In this document: in pieces, positions 21,801 through 29,563 of the stretch
How positions within the stretch are numbered: position 1 is the first letter of the stretch
Layout: every line of letters begins with the position of its first letter
From: Anaerolineae bacterium
Lineage (GTDB): Bacteria; Chloroflexota; Anaerolineae; 4572-78; J111
NCBI GenBank assembly: GCA_016931895.1
Contig: JAFGDY010000053.1
Coordinates: 1 to 64,000 of the forward strand
DNA: 64,000 bases
Direction of reading: 5' to 3'
The notes under the pieces: generated by a model
What the model was told of the DNA's origin: nothing
What the model saw: only the letters and a program-made list of their open reading frames with translations
Databases searched by the model: none
Program-made: the position numbers and the translations under genes

Positions 21801-22451
21801 GGTGGTGGTGGGCGCGATCATCAAATTGATGCCGCCGGCCAGGGCCGCATTACATTCCCGGTGCCGCAAACTTTGGCAGGCCAGGTGCAGCGCCACCAGC
21901 GATGAAGAACACGCCGTATCTACCGACAGACTCGGCCCGGTCAATCCCAACGTGTACGAAATTCGACCGGAGGCCACGCTCAAGGTATTGCCGGTGCCGT
22001 AGTAGGCATCAATTTGCTCCAGGCCGTTGGCGCTAACCGAATGGAGCGCATATTCAAAACCGCCGATGCCGATAAAAACCCCGGTTAAACTGTGGCGCAA
22101 CTGTTCCGGCGGAATATTGGCGTGCTCAACCGCCTCCCAGGCCACCTCCAGCAGCAGCCGCTGCTGCGGGTCAAGGCTGACGGCTTCTCGCGGCGAGATG
22201 TTGAAAAATTGGGGATCGAACTGATCTACCTGATCCAAAAAACTGCCGTGCCGGGTGTGCATTTTGCCGGGAGCGTCCGGGTCGGGGTCGTAATAGTCGT
22301 CAACGGGCCAGCGGCTGGCGGGGATCTCCGTTACGGTGTTCTGCCCCTGGCGGAGTAGCTCCCAAAAAGCCTGGGGCGTCTCCACGCCGCCGGGGAATCG
22401 ACATCCCATCCCAATAATGGCGATGGGTTCTGTTTTTGCCTGGGTCATCAA
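15828..22451 (-). CDS. Fully reducing type I PKS module (KS-AT-DH-ER-KR-ACP)
   Basis: A 2207-residue single module. KS (about 8-430, Cys181); AT (about 530-830, Ser631 in GHSIGEY, HAFHSPLM typical of malonyl-CoA selection); DH (about 905-1190, His941, later GDACFQ pair); ER (about 1460-1790, AAAGGVGQAA nucleotide loop near 1613); KR (about 1800-1985, Tyr1944 in GQGNYAAAN, HAAGILDD marking a B-type KR); ACP (Ser2108 in GLDSLM). The module should add one fully saturated C2 unit to the acyl chain received from the FAAL/PKS protein. The DH motif is HxxxQxxxxP rather than HxxxGxxxxP, so dehydration deserves a check. The C-terminal tail is acidic and helical (AEALLLKELEKL), a likely docking element for the next synthase. 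It starts 6 nt after the upstream gene and ends 8 nt before the next. Confidence 0.92.
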   Translation of the reverse strand: MMTQAKTEPIAIIGMGCRFPGGVETPQAFWELLRQGQNTVTEIPASRWPVDDYYDPDPDAPGKMHTRHGSFLDQVDQFDPQFFNISPREAVSLDPQQRLLLEVAWEAVEHANIPPEQLRHSLTGVFIGIGGFEYALHSVSANGLEQIDAYYGTGNTLSVASGRISYTLGLTGPSLSVDTACSSSLVALHLACQSLRHRECNAALAGGINLMIAPTTTIGFSKARMMSPTGRCKTFAADADGYVRGEGCGVVVLKRLSDAVADQDHILAVIRGSAINQEGPSPGLTAPSILAQAAVIRQALANAGVEPAQVGYVETHGTGTPVGDPIEARALGAVFGPDRPPEQPLYVGSVKTNIGHLETASGMAGLIKLILALQHQEIPANLHFQQPSPHIPWADIPLQVVTQHRAWPGQGKKLAGLSGFGFSGTNVHFVLEEAPAPAEPKPDLDNRPLHLLTLSAKTETALIELADRYRNLLAAQPHLAWPEVCFATHTGRGHFRHRLGLAAASTEQAAEKLGNFAQGQHGAGVWAGFVEREESPKIASLFTGQGSQYVGMGRHLYETQPVFRQALAECAKILRDHLPQPLLSVLYPPPEEASPIDETAYTQPALFALEYALAQLWQSWGITPAVVLGHSIGEYVAACVAGLFSLEDGLKLVAARGRLMQNLPANGAMVVVFAGEAQVGAALAPYHRVVSIAAYNSPGQIVISGEKQAIEKVVNALEKDHIKTQRLTVSHAFHSPLMEPMLAEFGQILAGVTFFAPHIDIISNVTGQLAGDEAQTPDYWLRHVRQPVKFQQGLQTLQAQNCPIVIELGPKPVLLGLARQTLPDNNGVWLPSLRQGQNDWQPLLAALATLYTHGAAMDWAGFERDYFDQRPSVTLPTYPFQRQRFWIEPSTATPSPRNYAPDDKNLHPLLGRPVHSAALQPHQFQFEARIGQHAPAFLTDHRIFQTALLPATAYLEMALAAGRIALKTETLTLENVMLEQVLILPEDGLKTIQVLLTPENAKTYIFQIYSLSGNSDNPTWTRHAVGKIAQEKAPADEILVDLESRPQTHHLTEIPAATCFQQSLARGFNFGPGFQLIRRVWQGDNQALGQTQLPDKLAPEANRYLLHPALGDACFQVLEATFTGEDTSDIYLPTGLETLAVRGRPGAQLWSWGQVRPSPPETKEHELKLADLQLCNEHGLVVVEIKGLQLRKVSRDVLRQLLQQEITNWLYKVIWLKKEIETQPGPPLPQQASWLIFAHETGLGRQLAALLAQHHHRPVLVWPGETYGPAEEPDHYYLNPAQPEQFQQLLADSLAGGQPAYHGVVHLWGLTASLNKINVEALPAAQEMGTRSVLHLLQAIVRARWPQPPRLWLVTRGAQPAGPEALPLNMAHAPLWGLGRVIAFEHPELHCTRLDLDPRPDPAEAERLWAMLAQPDIEDQEDQIAFRRGIRYVARLIPYGSRVEAGELTIPVEPFRLTMSDYGLLENLTLAPTKRRPPAADEVEIRVRATGLNFRDVLNALGLLQQFAAELGFNSPEDVPFGGECAGEIVALGENVTDFNIGDEVIAALAIGSLSSHVTTNAAFVIPKPQSLSFAEAATLTTTFLTAAYGLTHLAKIKPGDRVLIHAAAGGVGQAAVQIAQQVGAEIFTTASPGKWEFLRAMGISHVLNSRALDFADDVLRLTQGQGVDIVLNSLNGEFIPKSLATLAPQGRFIEIGKIDIWTTAQMKEARPDVAYHAFDLLEVAQQNPGLIQKLLAEMSRLLQAGQLKPLPHQVFFIENAVDAFRYMAQANHIGKVVITQSKCIAENETPVRPDASYLITGGLGELGLLVAGWLAEQGAQHLILTGRRGLTSAAAQKAVDQLAAAGVDVRVMPADVSDPAAITHLLEEAATTMPPLRGIVHAAGILDDGVLLQQTWPRFEAVMAPKVAGAWNLHTLTQHLPLDFFVCFSSMAGLLGSPGQGNYAAANTFMDALMHHRRRLGLPGLSINWGPWANVGMLADLSAHNQARLTAQGITAFAPAQGKQAMDTLLRQNTPQIGILNINWSKFLAQFSAMPAIPFIETLARNVAITPSPKSLDLRQTLQATPAAERPAVLIDYLCAQLARVLGLSSAEQIEPRQRFFELGLDSLMAIELRNQFENSLGQTLPATVLFDQPTVEALAHYLAQNLELPEDSPPANTKATTVETVFPADPPESDEFGATTAGQIERLSEAEAEALLLKELEKLSF

Positions 22452-22457
22452 GTTACC

Positions 22458-25400
22458 TCACTCTGGGTCATTATCGGACAACGTTGCTAATTGCCGGCCC
22501 ATCAAGTTCGCCATAGTTTTCAGTTGTTGCTGCATAAGCCGTTCCAGCATTTCATCGGTGATACCGGCCAGGTCATCAGGTTGCGGGTCAGATTTAGCAG
22601 AACCGATATCCGGCTGAGCGCGCTTGTCATTACTGGGCAGGCTGCTAAACCAATATCGTTTCCGTTGAAAGGGATAAGTTGGCAGAAAGGAAATCCGGCG
22701 GCGCGGATAGTCCCGGTCAAACCCGGTCCAATCTATATCAACTCCCTGGCCGTATAAGGTGGCCGCGCTCTCCAGCAGCACGCGCCAGTTCTCCTCCTCT
22801 TGATTGAGCGACGCCAACCAGATGGCAACTTCATCTTCCCGGCCCTGCCGGCCCAGGGTTGACAAAACAGGTCGGGGGCCGAGTTCCAAAAACGTCCGGT
22901 AGCCTTGCCGGAACAAGGTATTGATGCCGGCGGCAAATTGAGCCGTTTCGCGGGTTTGGCGTCGCCAATAAGCCGCATCCAAAATATAGCCGGGAGGGAA
23001 GATTTCACCGGTGAGATTGGACACCAATGGCATCCGCAACGCATTCACCGGCACTTGGCCGGCCGCCCCTTCAAGCGCGGCCGGCATTTCGCCGTTTTGG
23101 GGTAAAGCTTGCCTCAAGCGGCCCCGTTCGGTTGCCAGTTTTAGGCCATCTTCCAGGCTAAAACAGCCCGCCACGCACGCAGCCACAATTTCGCCCACAC
23201 TATGTCCCAAAACCACTGCCGGCGCCACGCCCCACGAGCGCCACACCTCGGCCAATGCGTATTCCAGGGCAAACAAGGCCGGTTGGGCGTAGACCGGGTC
23301 GTCAAGAGAAGTAGATTGAAGGTTGGCCTGGCCGGAATAAAGAATGTCCAGTAAAGGCACGTCCAGGTAGGGCTGTAAAATTTTGTTACAGCGATCCATA
23401 ACGTTGCGGAACGTTGGCTGAGTTGCATAGAGTTGATGTCCCATACCCGCATATTGCGCTCCCTGTCCCGTGAATAGAAAAACAATGCCGGTTTGCCGGG
23501 GTCGAGATTTTTTGCCGCCAGCCAATGTTGACACGGGCATTTGCGCGGCCAGCTTTTGCTGCAATTCATCACACGAAGCGGCCACAACTCCCAGCCGGTG
23601 CTGAAAATGGACGCGGCCCTTGTTGGCGCTAAAACAAACGTCTGCTATGTTTTGGCCCGGCGTGGTGGCTAAAATAGTCTGATAGCGCCGGATCAATTCC
23701 TCAAGCGCAGGGGCTGTTTTGGCCGACAAAGCTAACAGGTGCAACGGTCGGTCTTGAACAGTATGACGGTCCGGTTTGGTTATAGCCGGCGCTTCTTGCA
23801 CCACCAGATGCACGTTGGTGCCGCCAAAGCCAAAGGAACTAATCCCGGCCAGGCGAGGTTTATGGGCCGGCCAAGGTTGGCGTTCGGTGGGAATAGCCAG
23901 GGGAGAATTTTTCAGCGAAATATGCGGGTTGAGCGAGGCGAGATGCACATGCGGCGGAATCTCGCCGTAGTGCAACGCCAGAACCACCTTGCACAATCCG
24001 GCGATTCCGGCGGCGGCTTCCAGATGGCCGATATTGGTTTTTACCGAGCCAATCCAGCAGGGAGTAGGTTCAGGTTGCGTTGTGGCAAATACGGCCTGCA
24101 AAGCATTAACCTCAATGGGGTCGCCCAGCGGGGTGCCGGTGCCGTGGGTTTCAATATAACCAATTTCGTGGGGCGATACCTGCGCATTTTTTAACGCTTG
24201 CCGGATGACCTGCTGCTGCGACGGGCCGTTGGGGGCGGTGAGGCCGTTGGTGCGGCCGTCTTGATTGACCGCCGACCCTTTGATGACGGCCAGAATATTA
24301 TCTTTATCGGCCACGGCATCGGCTAACCGTTTGAGCACAACCACGCCGCAGCCCTCGCCGCGCCCGTAACCGTCGGCGGCGGCGTCAAACGCCTTGCAGC
24401 GGCCATCGGCAGCCAGCATGCCGGCTTGAGCAAAAATGCGGGATAAATCGGGCGATAAAATAAGGTTGACCCCGCCCGCTAACGCCAGATCGCTTTCGCC
24501 CTGGCGCAAACTCTGGCAGGCCAGGTGAACGGCCAGCAGCGCCGATGAACAAGCCGTATCAACGATCAGGCTTGGCCCGCGTAAATCAAGCAGGTAAGAG
24601 AGGCGGTTGGCGGCAATACTAAGCGCATTGCCGGTGCCGGTATAGGTGGTGAACTGCGCTAACGGGCCAAATTGCAGCCGGGCGTAATCGTTGCTGCTGA
24701 TGCCCGTAAATACGCCGGTTTGGCTGCCCGCCAGTTGGGGCGGGGCAAGCCCGGCATTTTCCAAAGCCTCCCAACTCACTTCTAGCAGGAGCCGCTGCTG
24801 GGGGTCCATCTGTGCCGCTTCGCGGGGCGAAATGCCAAAAAAGAACGGGTCAAACAAATCAACCTGTTCCAAAAACCCGCCCCACCGGATGCTCAACGTG
24901 TCCGGCGACATGTTGGCAAAATTCTCCGTTTGCCAACGACCCGGCGGAACCTCGCCAATGGCATCAACGCCCTCTCGCAAGAGTTGCCAAAACGCCGGGG
25001 GATCGTTAGCGCCGGGAAAACGGCAGCCAAGGCCAATAATGGCGATGAGGTCCGTGCCCGACATGGAGTCTGTGCCCGGCACCGGGCTGCTGTGGTGGGC
25101 CGGGGTTGTTCCGGCCAGGTGTTGGGCCAGGGTGACAATGGTGGGGTAATCGTATAACAGAGTGGGCGATACAGGACGTTCCAACCAATCTGCCAGTTCG
25201 CCCGATAGCGTGATAGCGGCCAGCGAGTCTAGCCCGTAGTGGGTAAACGGAGTGTTGATATTGATGTCTGCCGCCGGGCATTGACGTTGTTGGGCAATTT
25301 TTTCAACCAGCCAGGTTTGAATATCGGTTTCGTTGCTGGGCGGTCTGGTCGCTTTAACCGATGTTTCCGGGCCGGGCACATCCTTTGCGGGGGGCGTGGT

Positions 25401-27137
25401 CTGCTGCCATTCTCCCTGGACGGCCAGGATTTTATCTAAAAAGCCGGTTTTACAGGCTTGCCGTTGGATTTTTCCGCTGGTTGTTTTGGGGATGCTGACC
25501 GGTTTGAGCAACAACACCGCGTAAACGTCCAAGCCGTGCTCTGCTAACACGGCCCGGCGTACAGCGCCGGTAACTTCCGCCACATTCAGGGTTTGCCGGG
25601 CGTGGCGGGTTATTTCTTGGGCAATCACCAGCCGTTCGGCCCCTTGAACGTCAATGGAAAAGGCCGCGCCGGCTCCGGGCTGCAACGCGGGATGGCTTTT
25701 TTCTACGGTCAGTTCAATATCTTGCGGGTAATGATTTTGGCCGCGAATGATGATCAGGTCTTTGCGGCGTCCGGTAATAAATAGTTCTCCATCCTGCAAA
25801 AAACCCAAATCGCCGGTTCGCAAAAAAGGGCCGTCGCCCGTACCGGCCAGGTGAGCGTTAAGGGTTTGGGCGGATAGCTCCGGCTTGTTCCAATAACCCC
25901 GGCTCACGTGGGGTCCGGCGACCCAGATTTCGCCAATTTCAGCCGGCCGGCACGGTTTCAGGGTTTCCGGGTCAACAATTAATATTTTTTGACCGGCCCC
26001 ACCTTGCCCGCAGCCGACAATAGCGTGCGCGTGTTCGGCACAGGCCGGCACAGGCATAATTTGGTTTTGCCCGAGGGCAGTCCGGTCAACGTATTGGACA
26101 ACGGGCGGAGCCGTTCTTAGCCCGCCGGTCACAAAGAGCGTGGCTTCGGCTAATCCGTAGCAGGGGTAAAATGCCTCCCGCCGGAATCCGTAGGGGGCAA
26201 AAGTTTGGGTAAATTTTTCTATGGTTTCTGGCCTGACTGGTTCAGCGCCCGTAAAGGCAAGGTCCCAACTACTGAGATCAAGCCCATTGCATTGTTCGGG
26301 CGTAATCTTTTCAAGGCAAAGATCATAGGCAAAATTTGGCCCGCCGCTGGTGGTGGCTTCAAAATGAGAAATTGCCCGGAGCCAGCGAACCGGTTTTTGC
26401 AAAAAGGCCACCGGCGACATCAGCACCGTGGGTGCCCCAACATATAACGGCTGAATGATGGCCACTAAGCCCATATCGTGATAGGGTGGCAGCCAGGATA
26501 AGCCCCGGCTGGCGGGTGTGTCGCCAAATCCATGCTGAATCATAGCCGCATTGTGCAAAACATTGCCGTGGCTGATCTTAACCCCTTTGGGGGAGCCGGT
26601 TGAACCGGAGGTATATTGCAGAAAAGCCAACGTATCGGCGGTGATGGCAGGGGCTTGCCATTGACCGGCCAGGGTATTATCAATTTGTGCCGTGGCCAGC
26701 CATTGTAGTTGGGCCAGATCGGGCAATTGGGCCAGCCGCTGTTCCAAACCGGATAAAACAGCGGCTTCGGCCAGGCAAAAAGCGGCCTGGGAATCTTTAA
26801 CAATCATCTCCAGGCGGAAGTCGAGCCGGTTACGCCGGGGGGGATAGGTGGGTACGGCCACAGCCCCGGCGTACAAACAGCCAAAAAAGCCCGCAATGTA
26901 GTTCAGGCCCGGCGGGTAAAGCAATAAAACCCTTTCTCCGGCGGCTCCCAAGTTACGCAATTGTGCGCCAATAGCGCGGGCGTGGTGGTCTAATTCGGCA
27001 TAGTTCCAATGGATTGCTTCGGTTTCGCCGTCCTCTAAAAAAGTATAGGCCCGGCGTTGAGGTTGGTGTACGGCTCGCCAGCGCAACAGGTCAACCAGCG
27101 TGGTGGCGGGGATGGGTTCAAAGCGAATTTGAGTCAT
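22458..27137 (-). CDS. Loading protein FAAL-ACP-KS-AT (AT truncated)
   Basis: A 1559-residue protein that starts the assembly line. The first ~580 residues are a fatty acyl-AMP ligase (YTSGSTGSPKG near 176, GDLGFLQDGELFITGRRKDL), which activates a free fatty acid and passes it to the following ACP (Ser638 in GLDSLAA). A KS follows (about 690-1110, Cys863, HGTGT and NIGHLEAAAG present). The AT has its nucleophile (Ser1313 in GHSVGEI), but the sequence jumps from NGEMPAAL to PLVSNLTGE. Compared with the AT of the next protein, about 80 residues are missing, including the small subdomain and the FHS histidine motif. No ACP follows; the protein ends in a coiled-coil tail (EMLERLMQQQLKTM) likely to dock the next enzyme. 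The KS may be idle, or its extender unit may be supplied in trans. FAAL starters are shared with mycosubtilin and puwainaphycin-type lipopeptides. Confidence 0.9.
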   Translation of the reverse strand: MTQIRFEPIPATTLVDLLRWRAVHQPQRRAYTFLEDGETEAIHWNYAELDHHARAIGAQLRNLGAAGERVLLLYPPGLNYIAGFFGCLYAGAVAVPTYPPRRNRLDFRLEMIVKDSQAAFCLAEAAVLSGLEQRLAQLPDLAQLQWLATAQIDNTLAGQWQAPAITADTLAFLQYTSGSTGSPKGVKISHGNVLHNAAMIQHGFGDTPASRGLSWLPPYHDMGLVAIIQPLYVGAPTVLMSPVAFLQKPVRWLRAISHFEATTSGGPNFAYDLCLEKITPEQCNGLDLSSWDLAFTGAEPVRPETIEKFTQTFAPYGFRREAFYPCYGLAEATLFVTGGLRTAPPVVQYVDRTALGQNQIMPVPACAEHAHAIVGCGQGGAGQKILIVDPETLKPCRPAEIGEIWVAGPHVSRGYWNKPELSAQTLNAHLAGTGDGPFLRTGDLGFLQDGELFITGRRKDLIIIRGQNHYPQDIELTVEKSHPALQPGAGAAFSIDVQGAERLVIAQEITRHARQTLNVAEVTGAVRRAVLAEHGLDVYAVLLLKPVSIPKTTSGKIQRQACKTGFLDKILAVQGEWQQTTPPAKDVPGPETSVKATRPPSNETDIQTWLVEKIAQQRQCPAADININTPFTHYGLDSLAAITLSGELADWLERPVSPTLLYDYPTIVTLAQHLAGTTPAHHSSPVPGTDSMSGTDLIAIIGLGCRFPGANDPPAFWQLLREGVDAIGEVPPGRWQTENFANMSPDTLSIRWGGFLEQVDLFDPFFFGISPREAAQMDPQQRLLLEVSWEALENAGLAPPQLAGSQTGVFTGISSNDYARLQFGPLAQFTTYTGTGNALSIAANRLSYLLDLRGPSLIVDTACSSALLAVHLACQSLRQGESDLALAGGVNLILSPDLSRIFAQAGMLAADGRCKAFDAAADGYGRGEGCGVVVLKRLADAVADKDNILAVIKGSAVNQDGRTNGLTAPNGPSQQQVIRQALKNAQVSPHEIGYIETHGTGTPLGDPIEVNALQAVFATTQPEPTPCWIGSVKTNIGHLEAAAGIAGLCKVVLALHYGEIPPHVHLASLNPHISLKNSPLAIPTERQPWPAHKPRLAGISSFGFGGTNVHLVVQEAPAITKPDRHTVQDRPLHLLALSAKTAPALEELIRRYQTILATTPGQNIADVCFSANKGRVHFQHRLGVVAASCDELQQKLAAQMPVSTLAGGKKSRPRQTGIVFLFTGQGAQYAGMGHQLYATQPTFRNVMDRCNKILQPYLDVPLLDILYSGQANLQSTSLDDPVYAQPALFALEYALAEVWRSWGVAPAVVLGHSVGEIVAACVAGCFSLEDGLKLATERGRLRQALPQNGEMPAALEGAAGQVPVNALRMPLVSNLTGEIFPPGYILDAAYWRRQTRETAQFAAGINTLFRQGYRTFLELGPRPVLSTLGRQGREDEVAIWLASLNQEEENWRVLLESAATLYGQGVDIDWTGFDRDYPRRRISFLPTYPFQRKRYWFSSLPSNDKRAQPDIGSAKSDPQPDDLAGITDEMLERLMQQQLKTMANLMGRQLATLSDNDPE

Positions 27138-27148
27138 AAATTTGGGAA

Positions 27149-29563
27149 TTATTCATAGGCCAGGGTCTCACGTACGCTCAGCCGGGAGGCGCTGCGGGCC
27201 GGAATCAGGCTGGCAATGGTGGAAAGAATAATAACCAGTACCAGCCACAAAAAGATACCCCAAAAGGGAAACGTATAAACAAGCGGTATATTTAAAAACG
27301 TCACGCCGATAGAATTGCCAAAATAGATGCTCAAGGGAATAGCCAACAACATACCCAAAAACCAGCTTAAAAGGCCAATAAAAATGCCTTCGGTAAGCAC
27401 AATTTGCGACACAACCCGCCCCGGCCCGCCTAAAACCCGGATAATGCCAATTTCTTGAGTGCGTTCCAGCACGTTCAGGCTCATCATGCTGGTCAAACCT
27501 AAACCGCCCACCGTGGCAAACAGCAGGGTCATGGTTAGCATTAGATTTAAAATAATAGCAAATACATTTTGCAATGAGGTCCGAACATCGGTATTGAGTA
27601 ATTTGCCCCGGATGCGTAAGTTGACCCGTTGAAAGTGTTGTTCCAGGGCGTCGGACACATCTGTTTGAAACGCGATATCCTGCTTTTGGGTTCTGATGAG
27701 CAGCCGGTCTACCAGGCCCACTTCGCCCATTGTTTTGGCCAGGTAATCATAATTGGTGTAAGCGATGGGGGCCATCAAATCGGTGCCGCCGACAATCTGG
27801 CTGGTGACCAGGCCCACTACTGTCCATTTTATTGTACGGCCCTCAATTTTTAGCTCAACCGTATCACCAATGGCAAGGTCGGGTTCTTCGTCGAGAAAAT
27901 CGGTGTTGATCACCAGGCTGTTGGTGTCTCCCGCCTGTAACCAGCGCCCTTTGATAACCGTGGGGGTAATAAATTCGGTTGGCAACGATACGCCGTGAAT
28001 GGTGGTGGTTTGTTTCGATTCGGCGCCATTAGGCCGGACCCGGAAGCCGAGTTTCACCAAGCGACCTTCGACGCGCGCCACGCCGGGGACACTCAGGGCT
28101 TCTCGTTCCACTTCAACCAGGCGTTGCGGGTCGACAAAACTGATCGAAATATCTTCTTGCCAGTATGCGGCAATATCATTGGTGGTTAAAAAAAGCGAAT
28201 CCCGCACGCTCATTACGGCAATAAAAATGGCCCCGGCCAAACTCAAGGCCACCAGGGTTAAGGCCAGGCGGCCTTTATGCCGGAATATATTGCGAAAGGC
28301 GTAGAGAATGGATGTGGGCAAACCACGAAATTTTTCAAAAAGTTGGTCAAAGGCGCTGGCCCCAAACTGGGCTGTTTTTGCCCCGCCGGCGCCAATGGCT
28401 TCGCGCACGGTAATGCGGGTGCCGCTGATAATGGGATACAGCGCCGCCAGAAAGGGCACAATCAGGCCGGCCAATAATTCTAGGCCAAAAATGTAGAGCG
28501 GAATTTCAAAGCTGGTAATATTAAAATTAAGCAAACCGGCAATAAATACCGTGTTTTGCCGCGCCGCCACCATCCCTAACGGCACGGAGATAATCAGGGC
28601 CAGGATACCAAAAATCACAATGGCCAGCATATACATTGACATAATGGTGCGGCTGGTAGCGCCAATGGCTTTGAGCGAGCCGATCTGTTGCACTTGCCGG
28701 GCCAGGATGGAGGAAATAATATTGACCACTAACGAGGCGCTTAAAAACACCGAAAGAATGCCCAGCATAGATAAGATCAGGATCACCGCCTGGATGATAT
28801 TATCCAGGGGATGTTTGCCCGGCTCCCGGATTTCTTTGGAAGCAATGATCAGGTAATTGTCCTCCATTTTTTGGGTAACTTTGTCTACCACATCACGAAT
28901 ATGATCCTCGTCAAAAGGATTTTGGGCCACGGTGATCATCAATTCATTAAAACCCCGTTCGCCGGTGAGTTTTTCCAGGGTTTCGGCGGTAATGTAACCG
29001 TAGGCAATGTAAGAAAATACGGTGGGGGTTTGGTTAAGATCGTGAACGTAGCCTGCTACCATGATTTCTCGTTGTTTGCCGTTGGGGAGTTCAACGAGGG
29101 TGGTTTCGCCAATATCAAGCTGGGTCAGGTTGATGGACGAACGTTCAAGAAGCATGGTTTGGTTGGGCGGGGGCCATTGGCCTGCTTCCAAGCTAAATTT
29201 GGCAATCCGCAGGTCATCGTAATCATCCCGCACCACCAATCTCAAGGCGCGCCAGTTGTCCGGCCCCACTTTAACCCGCGCTCTGAGTCCATTTTGACCT
29301 TCGGCCTGTTTGACTTCGGGCATCCCCTCTACCAGTTCAACCACGTTGTTATTGAAATTGCGAGCGGCGTAGGTGCTGATAGTGGCGCTGGCCGGATTTG
29401 CCGCCAGGTAACTATTGGATAGATCACGCGAGAGTATCACCCAGGAACGAGCAATGCTGCCTACGGCAAACACGCCAATGGCAATGGTTAATACCACCAG
29501 GGCGGTGCGGATTTTATTGCCCCACAAATCACGCAGGATTTTGCGCGTCCGCAGGTTAATCAT
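27149..29563 (-). CDS. ABC transporter permease, FtsX/MacB family (two FtsX units)
   Basis: An 804-residue inner-membrane permease. An N-terminal helix (about residues 18-40) is followed by a MacB-type extracytoplasmic domain (about 50-240). Three helices with FtsX-like spacing come next (about 255-400), then another helix and a second extracytoplasmic region. A final FtsX triplet ends in [18 protein letters not shown] prefer ATG at 29563 because it overlaps the stop of the ATPase gene (AATGATTAA) and has GAGGA upstream; a start at 29587 adds eight residues. MacB-like permeases drive export by mechanotransmission with an adaptor protein, and a lipoprotein HlyD-type adaptor is encoded divergently at 32425. 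The gene sits between the ATPase and the FAAL gene in the same operon, so a role in exporting or tolerating the lipopeptide is likely but inferred. Confidence 0.88.
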   Translation of the reverse strand: MINLRTRKILRDLWGNKIRTALVVLTIAIGVFAVGSIARSWVILSRDLSNSYLAANPASATISTYAARNFNNNVVELVEGMPEVKQAEGQNGLRARVKVGPDNWRALRLVVRDDYDDLRIAKFSLEAGQWPPPNQTMLLERSSINLTQLDIGETTLVELPNGKQREIMVAGYVHDLNQTPTVFSYIAYGYITAETLEKLTGERGFNELMITVAQNPFDEDHIRDVVDKVTQKMEDNYLIIASKEIREPGKHPLDNIIQAVILILSMLGILSVFLSASLVVNIISSILARQVQQIGSLKAIGATSRTIMSMYMLAIVIFGILALIISVPLGMVAARQNTVFIAGLLNFNITSFEIPLYIFGLELLAGLIVPFLAALYPIISGTRITVREAIGAGGAKTAQFGASAFDQLFEKFRGLPTSILYAFRNIFRHKGRLALTLVALSLAGAIFIAVMSVRDSLFLTTNDIAAYWQEDISISFVDPQRLVEVEREALSVPGVARVEGRLVKLGFRVRPNGAESKQTTTIHGVSLPTEFITPTVIKGRWLQAGDTNSLVINTDFLDEEPDLAIGDTVELKIEGRTIKWTVVGLVTSQIVGGTDLMAPIAYTNYDYLAKTMGEVGLVDRLLIRTQKQDIAFQTDVSDALEQHFQRVNLRIRGKLLNTDVRTSLQNVFAIILNLMLTMTLLFATVGGLGLTSMMSLNVLERTQEIGIIRVLGGPGRVVSQIVLTEGIFIGLLSWFLGMLLAIPLSIYFGNSIGVTFLNIPLVYTFPFWGIFLWLVLVIILSTIASLIPARSASRLSVRETLAYE

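Noticed and set aside
3288-27100. Many open frames of 60-220 codons antisense or out of frame within the PKS/NRPS genes
   Set aside because: They overlap coding sequence with clear domain matches, lack ribosome binding sites, and have compositions typical of shadow frames in G+C-rich DNA.
3283-27137. Phosphopantetheinyl transferase or regulatory gene inside the cluster
   Set aside because: None was found; activation must rely on a PPTase encoded elsewhere.
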